Shown piece by piece: positions 33,183-42,856 of a stretch of 64,000 nt of DNA. Position 1 is the first letter of the stretch; every line of letters begins with the position of its first letter. The stretch comes from Caldicoprobacter oshimai DSM 21659 (lineage in GTDB: Bacteria > Bacillota > Clostridia > Caldicoprobacterales > Caldicoprobacteraceae), in assembly GCA_000526435.1 (NCBI GenBank), contig JAGB01000001.1:964502-1028501 (forward strand), written 5' to 3'. A program made the position numbers and the translations under genes. The notes under the pieces were generated by a model. The model made no database searches. It saw nothing but the letters and a program-made list of their open reading frames with translations, and had not been told where the DNA came from.

Positions 33183-33690
33183 TCAAACAACTTCGCTTTT
33201 TAATGCCTTTTCTTCCACAACCTCAACCTTGACTCCCTCAGCCTCAGGAGCAAGCTCTACAAATGTCTCTGCCCCTGCCTCTTTCCAATGCCCGCATGGT
33301 CCTCTCGGGCTCCAGTGTCAGCGCTATGATGGTGCCACCGCCACCCGCTCCTGCCAGCTTGACAGCCAGCGCACCGTTTTCCCTGGCCACCTTTATCATG
33401 TAAAGGTTTTGTTCGCCCGAATCGGCTGGGCTGTTTTGTATCTCGTGGTTTTTGTTCATAAGATATGCCAGCTCGTCCCAATCTTCATTCAAAAGCGCCT
33501 TTTTACCTAGGCGGGCTATATCGGCAATCTCCTTGTAGCCTTCAATCACCGCTCTGTCGCCTTCAAGCCATCTCTCCCTCAATGGCTTGTGGAAATTCCC
33601 TGAATGATGCTTTATGCCGGTGTGTGCAACCACAAAGGGAAGAGTTTTTACAAACGGGACAAGAGGCTCAACTGTGGGTATACTGCACTA
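33183..33690 (-). pseudogene. GHMP kinase C-terminal fragment, copy 2, frameshifted
   Basis: About 165 codons of a GHMP-family sugar kinase C-terminal domain: TVEPLVPFVKTLPFVVAHTG, SGNFHKPLRERWLEGD, DWDELAYLMNKNHEIQNS and LAGAGGGGTIIALTLEPERTM. After MRALE an extra G (near 33286) shifts the frame; removing it restores EAGAETFVELAPEAEGVKVEV to the stop at 33183. The ATP-binding N-terminal domain is missing. Copy 1 at 27229 has the unshifted version of this end. The substrate is unknown; a sugar or sugar-phosphate kinase from the polysaccharide region is likely. Confidence 0.75.
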
Positions 33691-33919
33691 TCCACGCATA
33701 CAAATTTGGAGTCACCCTCACAAAATATATAGCTACCATAAGGTCAACATATTCTATTCCTGATACTGCTATTTTGAATAGGACGCAGTACCAGCCTTCC
33801 TGTTTGGTATAATTTTTGTAAACAACTCAGTTAATTCCTTTTTCATGTCTAGAAACAAACACAATATTGCAAAACAAAATATGCTATTTTGAAAGTATGT
33901 AGTTCATCTTCCCTTTAAT

Positions 33920-35122
33920 TTATTTCATTCTAATCATTTTAGCCATATTCTTGACCATATTCAATAATTTCAATTTTTTAAGTACTGAACGTACTGCGGC
34001 TTTTAGATTTCTTTTTACTTTTACTAATATTCCATCTGAACAGTACTTCTTGACTAATTCATCAAAAGGAACCTGATCCAATTCTTTAAAAAATTTATCT
34101 CGTTTCGGATTTTTTTCAACAGATTTTATAGCTGATAAATTATATTCCACAGCTTTATTTATATCAACTTCCTTGTACAAAATCTTATCTTTTATCCTTT
34201 TAAACACTGATTCACCACGAGCACTATTAATAAAAACAAGGGATGTACCTTTATCGTCATCAATTTCGGGCAACAAATTCTCTATTCCCCAAAAATCTGC
34301 AAGAGTAATATCGCTTTGTCTATATAAAGTTTTAAAATTACATGCATAACACGAGGGACGCAAACAAATGTTTTTCAGAAATGCCTGCATAAATAGATCT
34401 TTATCAAAGGTTTCTAAATACTCTGTATCATTATTGAACAATAATGATACAGAGAATCGCTTCCAGCCTTTATCCTTACACCTGAAAGCGATTCTCTTCA
34501 CAGATGCCCCAATACGATTTTCATGATAAGAAATATATCTTTCCCATACCTTTGGCGAAGGCACTCCATGACAAACAATATCTATGCAAAGCAAATTGTC
34601 GTATTCCCTTTGCAAAAAAGACTTCAATCCTGCAATTTGACAAGGAGTTCCTGAAAATAATACTTGTCTTCCATCTCTTAAAAATTGTTCTGCTTGTTTA
34701 TATGCATCTCCAATTTTGCTCTGAACGTACTTAGAACCTCGAAACTTTTCTAAATCTTCTTTTGATTCTACATAACTGTGTACTACTGTGAAACCTTTAT
34801 CAAAACTTGCCCCAAAAACAACACCGTTATTATCAATTACATGTTCTGCAACTAAAGTAAATATACCGCCGGAAGAACTTTTCAGGCGAATTATTTCATT
34901 TTTATTAATACAAGCGTATGCCCGTGGCTCGTTATTTTCTTGTGTCTTATGCATCACAGGACATACATTCTCACACAAGCCACAATTTGTACATTTGCTA
35001 TGATCAACAACTGGGTACCAAAATCCTTCAAAATCATCTTTCATGGTAATGCAACTTTGTGGACATGTATTTAAACAAGCATAACATCCAGTACAATTCT
35101 TTTTATCAGTTATTTTTATCAT
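33920..35122 (-). CDS. Iron-sulfur protein with F420-hydrogenase beta-type domain, EPS-associated
   Basis: A 400-residue protein. Two 4Fe-4S motifs open it: CTGCYACLNTCP (residues 10-21) and CTNCGLCENVCP (~residues 45-56). A coenzyme F420 hydrogenase/dehydrogenase beta-subunit domain follows, with SSGGIFTLVAEHV (~84), FSGTPCQIAGLKSFL (~160) and DIVCHGVPSPKVW (~181). Proteins of this type travel with polysaccharide pyruvyl transferases in surface-polysaccharide clusters and are thought to carry out a redox step on a sugar or ketal; the exact reaction is unknown. It follows the pyruvyl transferase gene by 77 bases and is the last gene of the cluster. A basic C-terminal helix may sit on the membrane. 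Confidence 0.85.
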   Translation of the reverse strand: MIKITDKKNCTGCYACLNTCPQSCITMKDDFEGFWYPVVDHSKCTNCGLCENVCPVMHKTQENNEPRAYACINKNEIIRLKSSSGGIFTLVAEHVIDNNGVVFGASFDKGFTVVHSYVESKEDLEKFRGSKYVQSKIGDAYKQAEQFLRDGRQVLFSGTPCQIAGLKSFLQREYDNLLCIDIVCHGVPSPKVWERYISYHENRIGASVKRIAFRCKDKGWKRFSVSLLFNNDTEYLETFDKDLFMQAFLKNICLRPSCYACNFKTLYRQSDITLADFWGIENLLPEIDDDKGTSLVFINSARGESVFKRIKDKILYKEVDINKAVEYNLSAIKSVEKNPKRDKFFKELDQVPFDELVKKYCSDGILVKVKRNLKAAVRSVLKKLKLLNMVKNMAKMIRMK

Positions 35123-35199
35123 TTAGTTCACCCTGCTTAACTTATATTTTTTAAATATCAGCTTAAATAAAAAATAAAAACTTTGAAAACTAAAAATTC

Positions 35200-36423
35200 C
35201 TATTGCTTACTCCTTCGTTTTTTTATGTTATTAATGTCTTTCAACACCTCTTTTAATTCCTGGATAACCATGTGAGTTGTCATTGCAACATTTTTGTCTA
35301 TTTTTTTTACTAATTCATCGTAGTTATCCAATACATATTCAACTTTTTCTGTCACCAACTGACTTATAATACCATTCTCCCAAAGTTTAGGATCCTGAGC
35401 ATCTATGACTAATTCTCGCATATCTAAACCTTTTGCTATAACTCCTTCATATTTTACACTGTAAGAAAGCGATATAGCTGGTTTTCTCATATAAAAACTA
35501 GAAATTGCTGCGTGCATACGCCCTGTTATAGTAAAAATTCCATTTCCTAATATTGCCCTAGCCTCTGAAGCTAATATATCATCTTTAATTGAGATTATTC
35601 TTGATTTTTCGTCTGAAGTTAATCTTCTTTCTAACTCTTCAATTATTATTTTATCAGCATTTCCTGTAGCTCTGACGTGTGCCATGAGTACTATAGTTTT
35701 ATCTTTCAATCTTGGATTATACATTAAACTCTTCAATATCCTATATTGTTCATTTAAATAATCCTCATATCTGTTTGTATAACATTTTACTAATCCTGAT
35801 GGTACCATCACAACATACGTTCCAGGTACTAAGTCATATGTATTTAAAATTGAATTGGCCTTTTCTTGCATGGGTAATTCTAAAAATGCTAAGTCTCTGC
35901 CTCTTTTAGCTGTTTTTACTCCTAATTTACAAAGATATTCAAAACATTTATCATCCCTTGTATATATTATTGCTTTGTTTAGAGCAAACTTGGCAAGTAA
36001 TTTTCTGTAACTAGTAAAAGGTCCAATAGTTTGACCTAACATAATTGTTGGTAAACATATATTTTCTATAAACATAATTGGGAAACCTATTAACCAATAA
36101 TCCTTTCCGTAATACTCAGAAATATCATCGCCTCCTAAAATAATTTTTAAGTCATAAAATTTGCTTTCTTCTTTAATAATTTTCAATCTTTTTATTATTT
36201 TAGCCAATATATTATTGGCAATATTTTCTTCATACTTTGGAGCTATACTAATATTATTAAGGCCTGTTTCTCTTTTTAACCTATTTAAATCTTCATCAGT
36301 TTTACAATCTACAAAAAATTCAGCATTTTCAATGTCTCGATTTAAGTAGTATATTGCATTTACTGCCATCATTAAACTGCCATAATTAAATGTATTCGGG
36401 ATATGTTTTACGTATATCCTCAT
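35200..36423 (-). CDS. Polysaccharide pyruvyl transferase family protein
   Basis: A 407-residue enzyme of the CsaB/WcaK family, which transfers pyruvate from phosphoenolpyruvate to a sugar to form a ketal on surface polysaccharide. Recognisable parts are NTFNYGSLMMAVNAIYYL at the N-terminus (N-Y-G in the family's early motif), a GGDDISEYYG loop (~residue 98), the GQTIGPF motif (~residue 130) and a TGRMHAAISSFYMRKPAISLSYS segment (~residue 303) with the R-x-H of the PEP site. The context beside the iron-sulfur protein supports the role. The base composition is very AT-rich, like its glycosyltransferase neighbours. Confidence 0.87.
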   Translation of the reverse strand: MRIYVKHIPNTFNYGSLMMAVNAIYYLNRDIENAEFFVDCKTDEDLNRLKRETGLNNISIAPKYEENIANNILAKIIKRLKIIKEESKFYDLKIILGGDDISEYYGKDYWLIGFPIMFIENICLPTIMLGQTIGPFTSYRKLLAKFALNKAIIYTRDDKCFEYLCKLGVKTAKRGRDLAFLELPMQEKANSILNTYDLVPGTYVVMVPSGLVKCYTNRYEDYLNEQYRILKSLMYNPRLKDKTIVLMAHVRATGNADKIIIEELERRLTSDEKSRIISIKDDILASEARAILGNGIFTITGRMHAAISSFYMRKPAISLSYSVKYEGVIAKGLDMRELVIDAQDPKLWENGIISQLVTEKVEYVLDNYDELVKKIDKNVAMTTHMVIQELKEVLKDINNIKKRRSKQ

Positions 36424-36510
36424 GTATTTACTCCTCCTGATTCGCTAATCCTACAAACACTATTTCTTTACACTTTACTATTAAAGCACATTTAGAAGTA
36501 ATAAACAGCT

Positions 36511-37548
36511 TCATCGATTTGCTTTTCTAACAATGCTATAATATATATAAAGGTATATCCCTAACCCATGTTTTATAGCAGCCAAAACCATTTTCTTTCT
36601 TAATGTATATCCACTAGTATCTATAGTACTTAAAATTTTTTTTAACCTCTCATCTCGACATATCTCAGAAATAACCTTTAATTTTTCTAGAATACTCTTA
36701 TCATTCGCCTCATGTAGTTCATTATTTATTAAATCGATACACATATTTACATATCTAATATCCATTCGATACTTTAATGCTGAATACACTTTTTCCTTTT
36801 CTAATATTTTCTCTATAGTTTCAAACACCTGTCGTTGTATTTTCGCCAAATCTTTTTTATAAGATTTAGTAGCGGAACTTAAATTAGTATTATTATAATG
36901 ATAATAAGTACCTTCATCAATACAAACTTTATCACTTTTTAATAATACCTGCAGACAAAATAAAAAGTCTTCCATAAACGGAATACCTACTGGAAACCGA
37001 AGATTATATAAATATATTAATTCTTTTTTTATAAGCAATCGCCATATACTTCCCATAATAGCTTGGGAACCACTGTTTAAATCTGGAGGGGATATCATAT
37101 TAGCAATAATATCAGCAATAACGTCGTCTCTTTGTAATAAATTTCGTTTTAGATCCAATAATATAGGGATAGAACCCTTATCGCTTTCGTATACATAATT
37201 ACACATACATACATCTGCTTGTATCCGCTTGATCTGCTTATACATGTTTTCGTACATTTCAGGTTCTATCCAATCATCTGCATCAACAAAACCTATATAT
37301 TCTCCTATAGCAGCTTCTATTCCAGTATTTCTTGCTGAAGACACTCCCATGTTAGCTGTATCTATTACTTCTATGCGATTATCTCTTTTTTGATACTCTT
37401 TGCAAATAGATAAACTATTATCTGTTGAGCCATCATTCACCAAAATAATTTGGATATCTTTTAATGTTTGTTTTTGTATGCTTTCAATACATCTTCTTAA
37501 ATACTTTTCAGCATTATAAACAGGTACAATCACACTAACTTTTGCCAT
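36511..37548 (-). CDS. Family 2 glycosyltransferase
   Basis: A 345-residue inverting glycosyltransferase of the GT-A fold. The NDP-binding N-terminus reads KVSVIVPVYNAEKYLRRCIES, with LVNDGSTDNSL (~residue 35) and the metal-binding GFVDADDWIEPEMYENM (~residue 85). The acceptor region carries FMEDFLF (~residue 188), a common ED acceptor-base motif. The start at ATG 37548 has GGAGG 10 bases upstream; a longer frame to 37590 lacks a site. It probably adds one sugar to the lipid-linked repeat unit on the cytoplasmic face. Confidence 0.9.
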   Translation of the reverse strand: MAKVSVIVPVYNAEKYLRRCIESIQKQTLKDIQIILVNDGSTDNSLSICKEYQKRDNRIEVIDTANMGVSSARNTGIEAAIGEYIGFVDADDWIEPEMYENMYKQIKRIQADVCMCNYVYESDKGSIPILLDLKRNLLQRDDVIADIIANMISPPDLNSGSQAIMGSIWRLLIKKELIYLYNLRFPVGIPFMEDFLFCLQVLLKSDKVCIDEGTYYHYNNTNLSSATKSYKKDLAKIQRQVFETIEKILEKEKVYSALKYRMDIRYVNMCIDLINNELHEANDKSILEKLKVISEICRDERLKKILSTIDTSGYTLRKKMVLAAIKHGLGIYLYIYYSIVRKANR

Positions 37549-37596
37549 GCCCACATCCTCCAATAATTTATTGAAAACACATAAAAACAAGCATCT

Positions 37597-39129
37597 TCAT
37601 CTTCCATGATTTACATTTCCTGGAGAAATTCGATTTTCATTCTTATCGTTAATTAAACTAACCTTCAGCTGATATTTACCTATATACTCAGCAATCATTA
37701 TACACAATACACATACAGGAATAGTATAATAGAAAAATGCCCGAACTGTTTCAATAAAACTATTTCGAACAGTCATTATAGTTAACGAAAGAATAGAAAA
37801 TACAAAAAAGAATACTATCGGATTATACTGTTCAGGCTCTTCTTTTCTACTTATCAAACTAAACAGCCATCCATAAAAACAACCTAACAACATCATAAAT
37901 AGTATACCAAACCAACCAAAATTAATATAAGCTTCTGCGGCCATTGAAAATCCAGGTCCATAATCGAGACCCAAAACATCTTGTAACCAATTACCAAGAT
38001 GAGCCTTTATAGCTCCTGGATGAGCGTCCCAAAATCCTAAATTAGGTATTATTGTAGTTAATGAATATAAATATGACTCTCCATATCTAAAACCAAAAAA
38101 TCCGGGAACTAAGAGCATCACGTTTATAAGAGGAAACATAGAACCTCCCATTTCAAAAATAACTTTAATAAATAGATTTTCTTTCCCAAAAGAATCGAAA
38201 AATAACTCAATATAATCAATAAAAGTTCTATTTGGTATATCCCTCACCTCAGCAATCACAGAAAGAAAAGAAATAAAAATTATTCCACCAATTACTGACA
38301 ACAAAATTTTAAATCCCTTTACTGGCTTAATAAGATAATGCCACATACAAAATAAACATAAGACTAATACTACTTGATTCCCCCTACCTCCTAAATAAAA
38401 GCCTGCAAGAATATAAAACATACTGTTAATTATAACAAACCATCTGACAAACCTATTTTTATATGAGGATATAAATAAACAAATTAACGATGGTATGAAA
38501 AAACCTTTTAAGATTTCTTGCCAGTTCTGTATACCTGTTTTTATTAAGGATTCATCAAATAAAATTCCATAACCATAACTCAATACAAGTTTTATTGAAT
38601 TAACAGTATCTACAACCGTTGGCCCTACAGAGATTAAGAATAGCAACCAACCAACAATTTGCATACTTTTATATAAATATTTAATTTTGTTTTCCGACTT
38701 TTCATTATTTCTTTGTAAGTACGAACTTAAACTCTTATTATTAATTTTTGCAGAAATTAACGCACCATTGTGAAATGCACACAAACCTAAACACGTAAAA
38801 ACATTAGCCTTTAACATCACAAAATCAGGATACATTGCATGCAAAGCCCGAGTCGTATCTACTGGAATACCTAACACAAAAAGCATGGATTGCCCGAACA
38901 TAAACAGATATGCTACTGACAAAAAAATAATATACGGACATAAAATTTCCTTTCTTATTTTATACCATGACCAAATACACCAAAAATAAACTAGTGTACC
39001 AAACAAACAAAATAGATAGTTATAAAATCCAGCACTAGATTCATTTGTACCTTTAATGAACAGCATTCCAAGCAAAGCTAAAACGATTAACATTATTGTA
39101 TTGAAAAATATAAATTTTGTTTTCTTCAA
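37597..39129 (-). CDS. Polysaccharide polymerase (Wzy-like)
   Basis: A ~510-residue membrane protein with twelve or so hydrophobic segments, the first at residues ~10-28. A long loop with GWQEILKGFF and YLGGRGNQVVLVL precedes a large periplasmic-type loop (GESYLYSLTTIIPNLGFWDAHPG) and FSMAAEAYINFGWFGIL, which is typical of O-antigen/EPS repeat-unit polymerases. A TTG at 39129 follows GGGGAGG and is the likely start; an upstream TTG at 39165 overlaps the preceding gene. A second, broken polymerase gene lies at 41490-42760, so this one is probably the functional polymerase of the cluster. Confidence 0.85.
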   Translation of the reverse strand: MKKTKFIFFNTIMLIVLALLGMLFIKGTNESSAGFYNYLFCLFGTLVYFWCIWSWYKIRKEILCPYIIFLSVAYLFMFGQSMLFVLGIPVDTTRALHAMYPDFVMLKANVFTCLGLCAFHNGALISAKINNKSLSSYLQRNNEKSENKIKYLYKSMQIVGWLLFLISVGPTVVDTVNSIKLVLSYGYGILFDESLIKTGIQNWQEILKGFFIPSLICLFISSYKNRFVRWFVIINSMFYILAGFYLGGRGNQVVLVLCLFCMWHYLIKPVKGFKILLSVIGGIIFISFLSVIAEVRDIPNRTFIDYIELFFDSFGKENLFIKVIFEMGGSMFPLINVMLLVPGFFGFRYGESYLYSLTTIIPNLGFWDAHPGAIKAHLGNWLQDVLGLDYGPGFSMAAEAYINFGWFGILFMMLLGCFYGWLFSLISRKEEPEQYNPIVFFFVFSILSLTIMTVRNSFIETVRAFFYYTIPVCVLCIMIAEYIGKYQLKVSLINDKNENRISPGNVNHGR

Positions 39130-39161
39130 ATTTACCTTTTCCTCCCCAAAAATATAATTTA

Positions 39162-40298
39162 TCAATTTCTAAGATAAATCTCCATAATATCTTTAGCGGT
39201 TTCCTCTACATCATACTTTCTTTCCTTATATACTTCTCTTATCTTATCAAAATCTCTACATCTTTTTCCAGCTTTTTCGATAATCTTTTCAATCCAAGTT
39301 TCAATAGACGCATCCAAAGATACAAACTCCACTAAATTTAAACCCATATCAACTTCTCTAGTAATATTATCGGATATTATGCATGGAGTTCCGGCCGCTT
39401 GCGCTTCTATCAATGTTACAGGTAATCCCTCATATAAAGAAGGCATTACAAAAACATCAAACATATTCATAAGTTCAGGTATATCCTCTCTTATTCCAAG
39501 AAACTTGATATATTTGTTCAAGCCTTTTTCCTCTACCAGTTTTTGTATACTACTTCTTAGTTCCCCATCTCCTACTAAAACAAGGCATATATTAAGGGAA
39601 TTAACCTTTACGTATTCCATAAGTGGAATAAAGAATTTATGATTTTTGGGCTCAGCAAATCTTCCTACATGACCTATAATTATAGCTTCTTCAGGCAAAC
39701 CCAATGACTGTCTTAAACGTAATGCATCATCGTATGTCAATATTTCATACTTTTTTAAGTCAATAGCATTAGGAAATACAACCACCTCCCCCGACTCCAC
39801 TGCGCGTTTTCCAAACAAATAAGCTCCCGCATCGCGACCACAAGCAATCATATGAGTAGCAAAAATTTTTATCATCGTTTTCATAATATTAAAATACATC
39901 TTCCTCAAAAGTTTATCTGCTCCAACGTCACTTGTACTATGCGAGTGGCATATTCGTTTATCTACTCCAGCTAAAAAAGCGGCACACATCACTATCCCCG
40001 AATGAAAAAGAGTATGTGCATGGACCGCTATAAAAGGACCATATTTACGTATGGTGGAAACTATTTCGTATATATGCCTTATTACTCCCACCTTTCGAGG
40101 AGGGTTTATGTATAGTATTCTTCCACCTAAATCCCTAATTTCTTGATCGTAATGGTGTTGACCCGGTTTCATGTATAAGAAATCAAACTGTATCTTAGTT
40201 CTATCAACTTTTCTATATAAATTCATTATCATTGTTTCAGCCCCACCACGATTCATGCCACCCACAACATGTAACACGCGTAAAGGATAACTTTTCAA
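39162..40298 (-). CDS. Family 4 glycosyltransferase (EpsF-like)
   Basis: A ~378-residue GT-B enzyme. The N-lobe begins RVLHVVGGMNRGGAETMIMNLY, the donor-binding C-lobe shows IIGHVGRFAEPKNHKFFI (~residue 215), and the ExxE region is VFVMPSLYEGLPVTLIEAQAAG (~residue 290). It is close to the EpsF/CapM type that elongates exopolysaccharide repeats. The first in-frame start, TTG 40313, lies before the GGGGGG site; TTG 40298 after it is better placed. The gene belongs to the low-GC block of the cluster. Confidence 0.9.
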   Translation of the reverse strand: MKSYPLRVLHVVGGMNRGGAETMIMNLYRKVDRTKIQFDFLYMKPGQHHYDQEIRDLGGRILYINPPRKVGVIRHIYEIVSTIRKYGPFIAVHAHTLFHSGIVMCAAFLAGVDKRICHSHSTSDVGADKLLRKMYFNIMKTMIKIFATHMIACGRDAGAYLFGKRAVESGEVVVFPNAIDLKKYEILTYDDALRLRQSLGLPEEAIIIGHVGRFAEPKNHKFFIPLMEYVKVNSLNICLVLVGDGELRSSIQKLVEEKGLNKYIKFLGIREDIPELMNMFDVFVMPSLYEGLPVTLIEAQAAGTPCIISDNITREVDMGLNLVEFVSLDASIETWIEKIIEKAGKRCRDFDKIREVYKERKYDVEETAKDIMEIYLRN

Positions 40299-40473
40299 AC
40301 TAAATCCCCCCAAATTTCCTACAACTTTTGGTTACTCATGTATACATTTTTTGTAAAGATACATAGTATATACAAAAAGCTCAAAAGTTCTTCATAAAAA
40401 TGTTAATTTAATTTAAATTTTATATAATTACATTCAAATAACTCAGCTTCTAAATCCAGAAAATAAATCTCAC

Positions 40474-41349
40474 TTACCATCCAGGAACTTTGTGAGCTCT
40501 AATTTGAGCTAATAATGCAGAAACTTCCTCACGCAATATCTCTGGTATAGGATGATAATTACGTCGAGTTATTATCTGTTCCATTTTTAATATTGATAAA
40601 AATATTAAGACAACACTTTTCGATAATGACCGCAAATAAAGATAAGTAGATGGACCTAATCCAATCATTTGAGGACCATAACGTTTTATTACCTTTCGTT
40701 CAGAAGCATAACTGGTTAAATAAGCCCTTGACCTTACATTGCCTGCAAAACGGTAAAAATAAAGAGGTTCTGACAAGCGAGCAAATGTGGTCTTAGAAAA
40801 AGTACGTGCCCATAATTCACGATCCTCTGCTCGAGGATATTCTGGATCATAAGGATGGTCCAAAAACCAGGTCTTTCTTGCCATAATAGAAGGATGCAAA
40901 AAGCCGCCTTTTTTTAACAACTCAAAAGCTGTCGGCAGCTTTGTCTTGAGGTTTGACATCCCTACAGGTTGCCCAGCACGATCCATTATTATGGCACCTG
41001 TATCAACTACATCCACATCAGGATTGTTTTCCAAAAAATCAACTTGTTTTTCAATTCTTTCTGGATGCATAATGTCATCTGCATCCATTCTAGCTAAATA
41101 TTCACCAGAAGCTAATTGAGCAATCTGGTTTAGTCGTGCCACTAAACCAAGATTTTTTCCATCATTTATTACTCGTACACGTGAATCTTTTATAGCCAAT
41201 GCTTTTTCCAATGAGTCATCAGTAGAACCATCATTTACAAGAAGAAGTTCCCAATTAGTGTATGTCTGAGCAAAGACTGATTTGATAGCATCCTCAAAAG
41301 CAGGACCTGGATTATAAAAAGGAATGGCTATAGTAACCAATTTGTTCAT
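40474..41349 (-). CDS. Family 2 glycosyltransferase
   Basis: A 291-residue GT-A enzyme: TIAIPFYNPGPAFEDAIKSVFAQ at the start, LLVNDGSTDDSLEK (~residue 36), and YLARMDADDIMHPERIEKQ (~residue 85) with the DxD-type metal motif. An ED pair (RAEDRELWAR, ~residue 178) probably marks the catalytic base. It is flanked by 160 bases before the next gene on one side and by the broken polymerase gene on the other. Donor and acceptor sugars cannot be inferred. Confidence 0.9.
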   Translation of the reverse strand: MNKLVTIAIPFYNPGPAFEDAIKSVFAQTYTNWELLLVNDGSTDDSLEKALAIKDSRVRVINDGKNLGLVARLNQIAQLASGEYLARMDADDIMHPERIEKQVDFLENNPDVDVVDTGAIIMDRAGQPVGMSNLKTKLPTAFELLKKGGFLHPSIMARKTWFLDHPYDPEYPRAEDRELWARTFSKTTFARLSEPLYFYRFAGNVRSRAYLTSYASERKVIKRYGPQMIGLGPSTYLYLRSLSKSVVLIFLSILKMEQIITRRNYHPIPEILREEVSALLAQIRAHKVPGW

Positions 41350-41489
41350 AATAAGTTATCACCTTCCATTGCTAATTGCTTATTTACCTCGTTCAGTTTG
41401 CTAATTCTAAATAGCTAGTAAAATTAGGTAAGCATATCTAAATATGCAGAATTTATAATCCCTAACACAACAGAAATAAAGACTACACA

Positions 41490-42760
41490 CTATAATTTCT
41501 TGTTCAAATTAAAAACCAGCGCCCCTAAAGCCAACCAAAACATTCTCGCATTATTAAGAGAAATACCTACCGAACCAAGCAAGAATATAATGATAATATC
41601 TCTTAGGATAATATTTTCTTTATCAATATTGCACATTCTATTAAATGTACTTTTAGCGATCATAAAAAATACATGCACAAACAATAATGTTGCCAGGACA
41701 ATACCCCATTCAGTATATAACTGCAGGAAAGTATTATGAGCTATAACCCCTACTCCATACAATTTCTTAGCCAAACCTACATAAGTACCTATACCTATCC
41801 CCAATACCGGTGATAGTTTTAATAGATCAATTGATATCCCCCATGCAATATCACGGTCAGAACCACCTTCAGATATCGCTTTGCTGAAATCTAAAAAGAG
41901 AGATTCAATTCTCGAAAAGGCAGGTATATTTTGAGAAATATATACACTTAAAAAAGTTAAGCCACTTATCAAATAAGGCACTAATAAAAACAAAGCAACA
42001 AAGGAAACCATACAAATCGCCAGCGATGTTAATCTTAAAGCCGGCCTTCTTAAAAACCCCTCCATTACTGCAAAGATTAAATAACATAATAAAGCAATAA
42101 CACCTGTCTTTGACCCAGAAGATAAAACCGAAAGTAAAAAAGCAATTATAATTATTATCTTTTTAAATCTATTTAGAAAAACATTTCGCAGAAAATACGC
42201 CAATGCAGTTATTTGTAGAATTGAAAAATAGTTTGGGTCATTCATTAAACCCTTTAGCCTGACATTACCGTAAAATAATATTTTTGAAAATAATGTTATA
42301 TTCAAAAAGTCAAAAAGAACTCATATTATTCCAATAAATAGAGCAAAGAAAGAATAATATTTTAATGTGAAACCTGTTAATCTTAATCTTGACATATTAT
42401 ACCCTACAACAAAATACAAAAAAATTGCTATTATTTTAATAAAATCACTAAATACTTTACGATAATCTGCCACGTAATTAAATCTAACAGGAACATAAGA
42501 CACAGCAACAAAGGTAATAATAAAACAACTAAAAAAAGAAAAAATATTTAAGAGGCAAAAACACTCTATATTTAAAAATAAAGCAAATCAATACTATTAC
42601 ACAAAAAATCGCTTAAGGAAATATTAATACCAAACATTACTCTTGCTTGATTTAATAGAATAGACATGGCTGCTATACAAAAAATAAATATATTGCCCAA
42701 TTTTTGATCTTTTAACTCAACCCCTGCACTATTTATCAATTTTAAATCCACCATCCTCAA
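41490..42760 (-). pseudogene. O-antigen ligase/polymerase-like gene with two frameshifts
   Basis: Three successive minus-strand frames together encode one hydrophobic protein of about 420 residues: LKLINSAGVELKDQKLGNIF in the first, FNYVADYRKVFSDFIKIIAI in the second, and LKGLMNDPNYFSILQITALA then a large loop (SEGGSDRDIAWGISIDLLKL) and LGIGIGTYVGL in the third. The breaks fall near 42570, within a T-rich run, and near 42310. The layout matches O-antigen ligase (Wzy_C/WaaL) proteins. It is a pseudogene unless the breaks are sequencing errors in homopolymers. Confidence 0.75.
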
Positions 42761-42856
42761 TGCAAAAATCCAAAAATTAGCATTTAATTATTTTAAAATA
42801 ATTGCTTGTCAATAGTTATTAACATGAAAATGCTGACAATAAAAGTTCACAATAAA

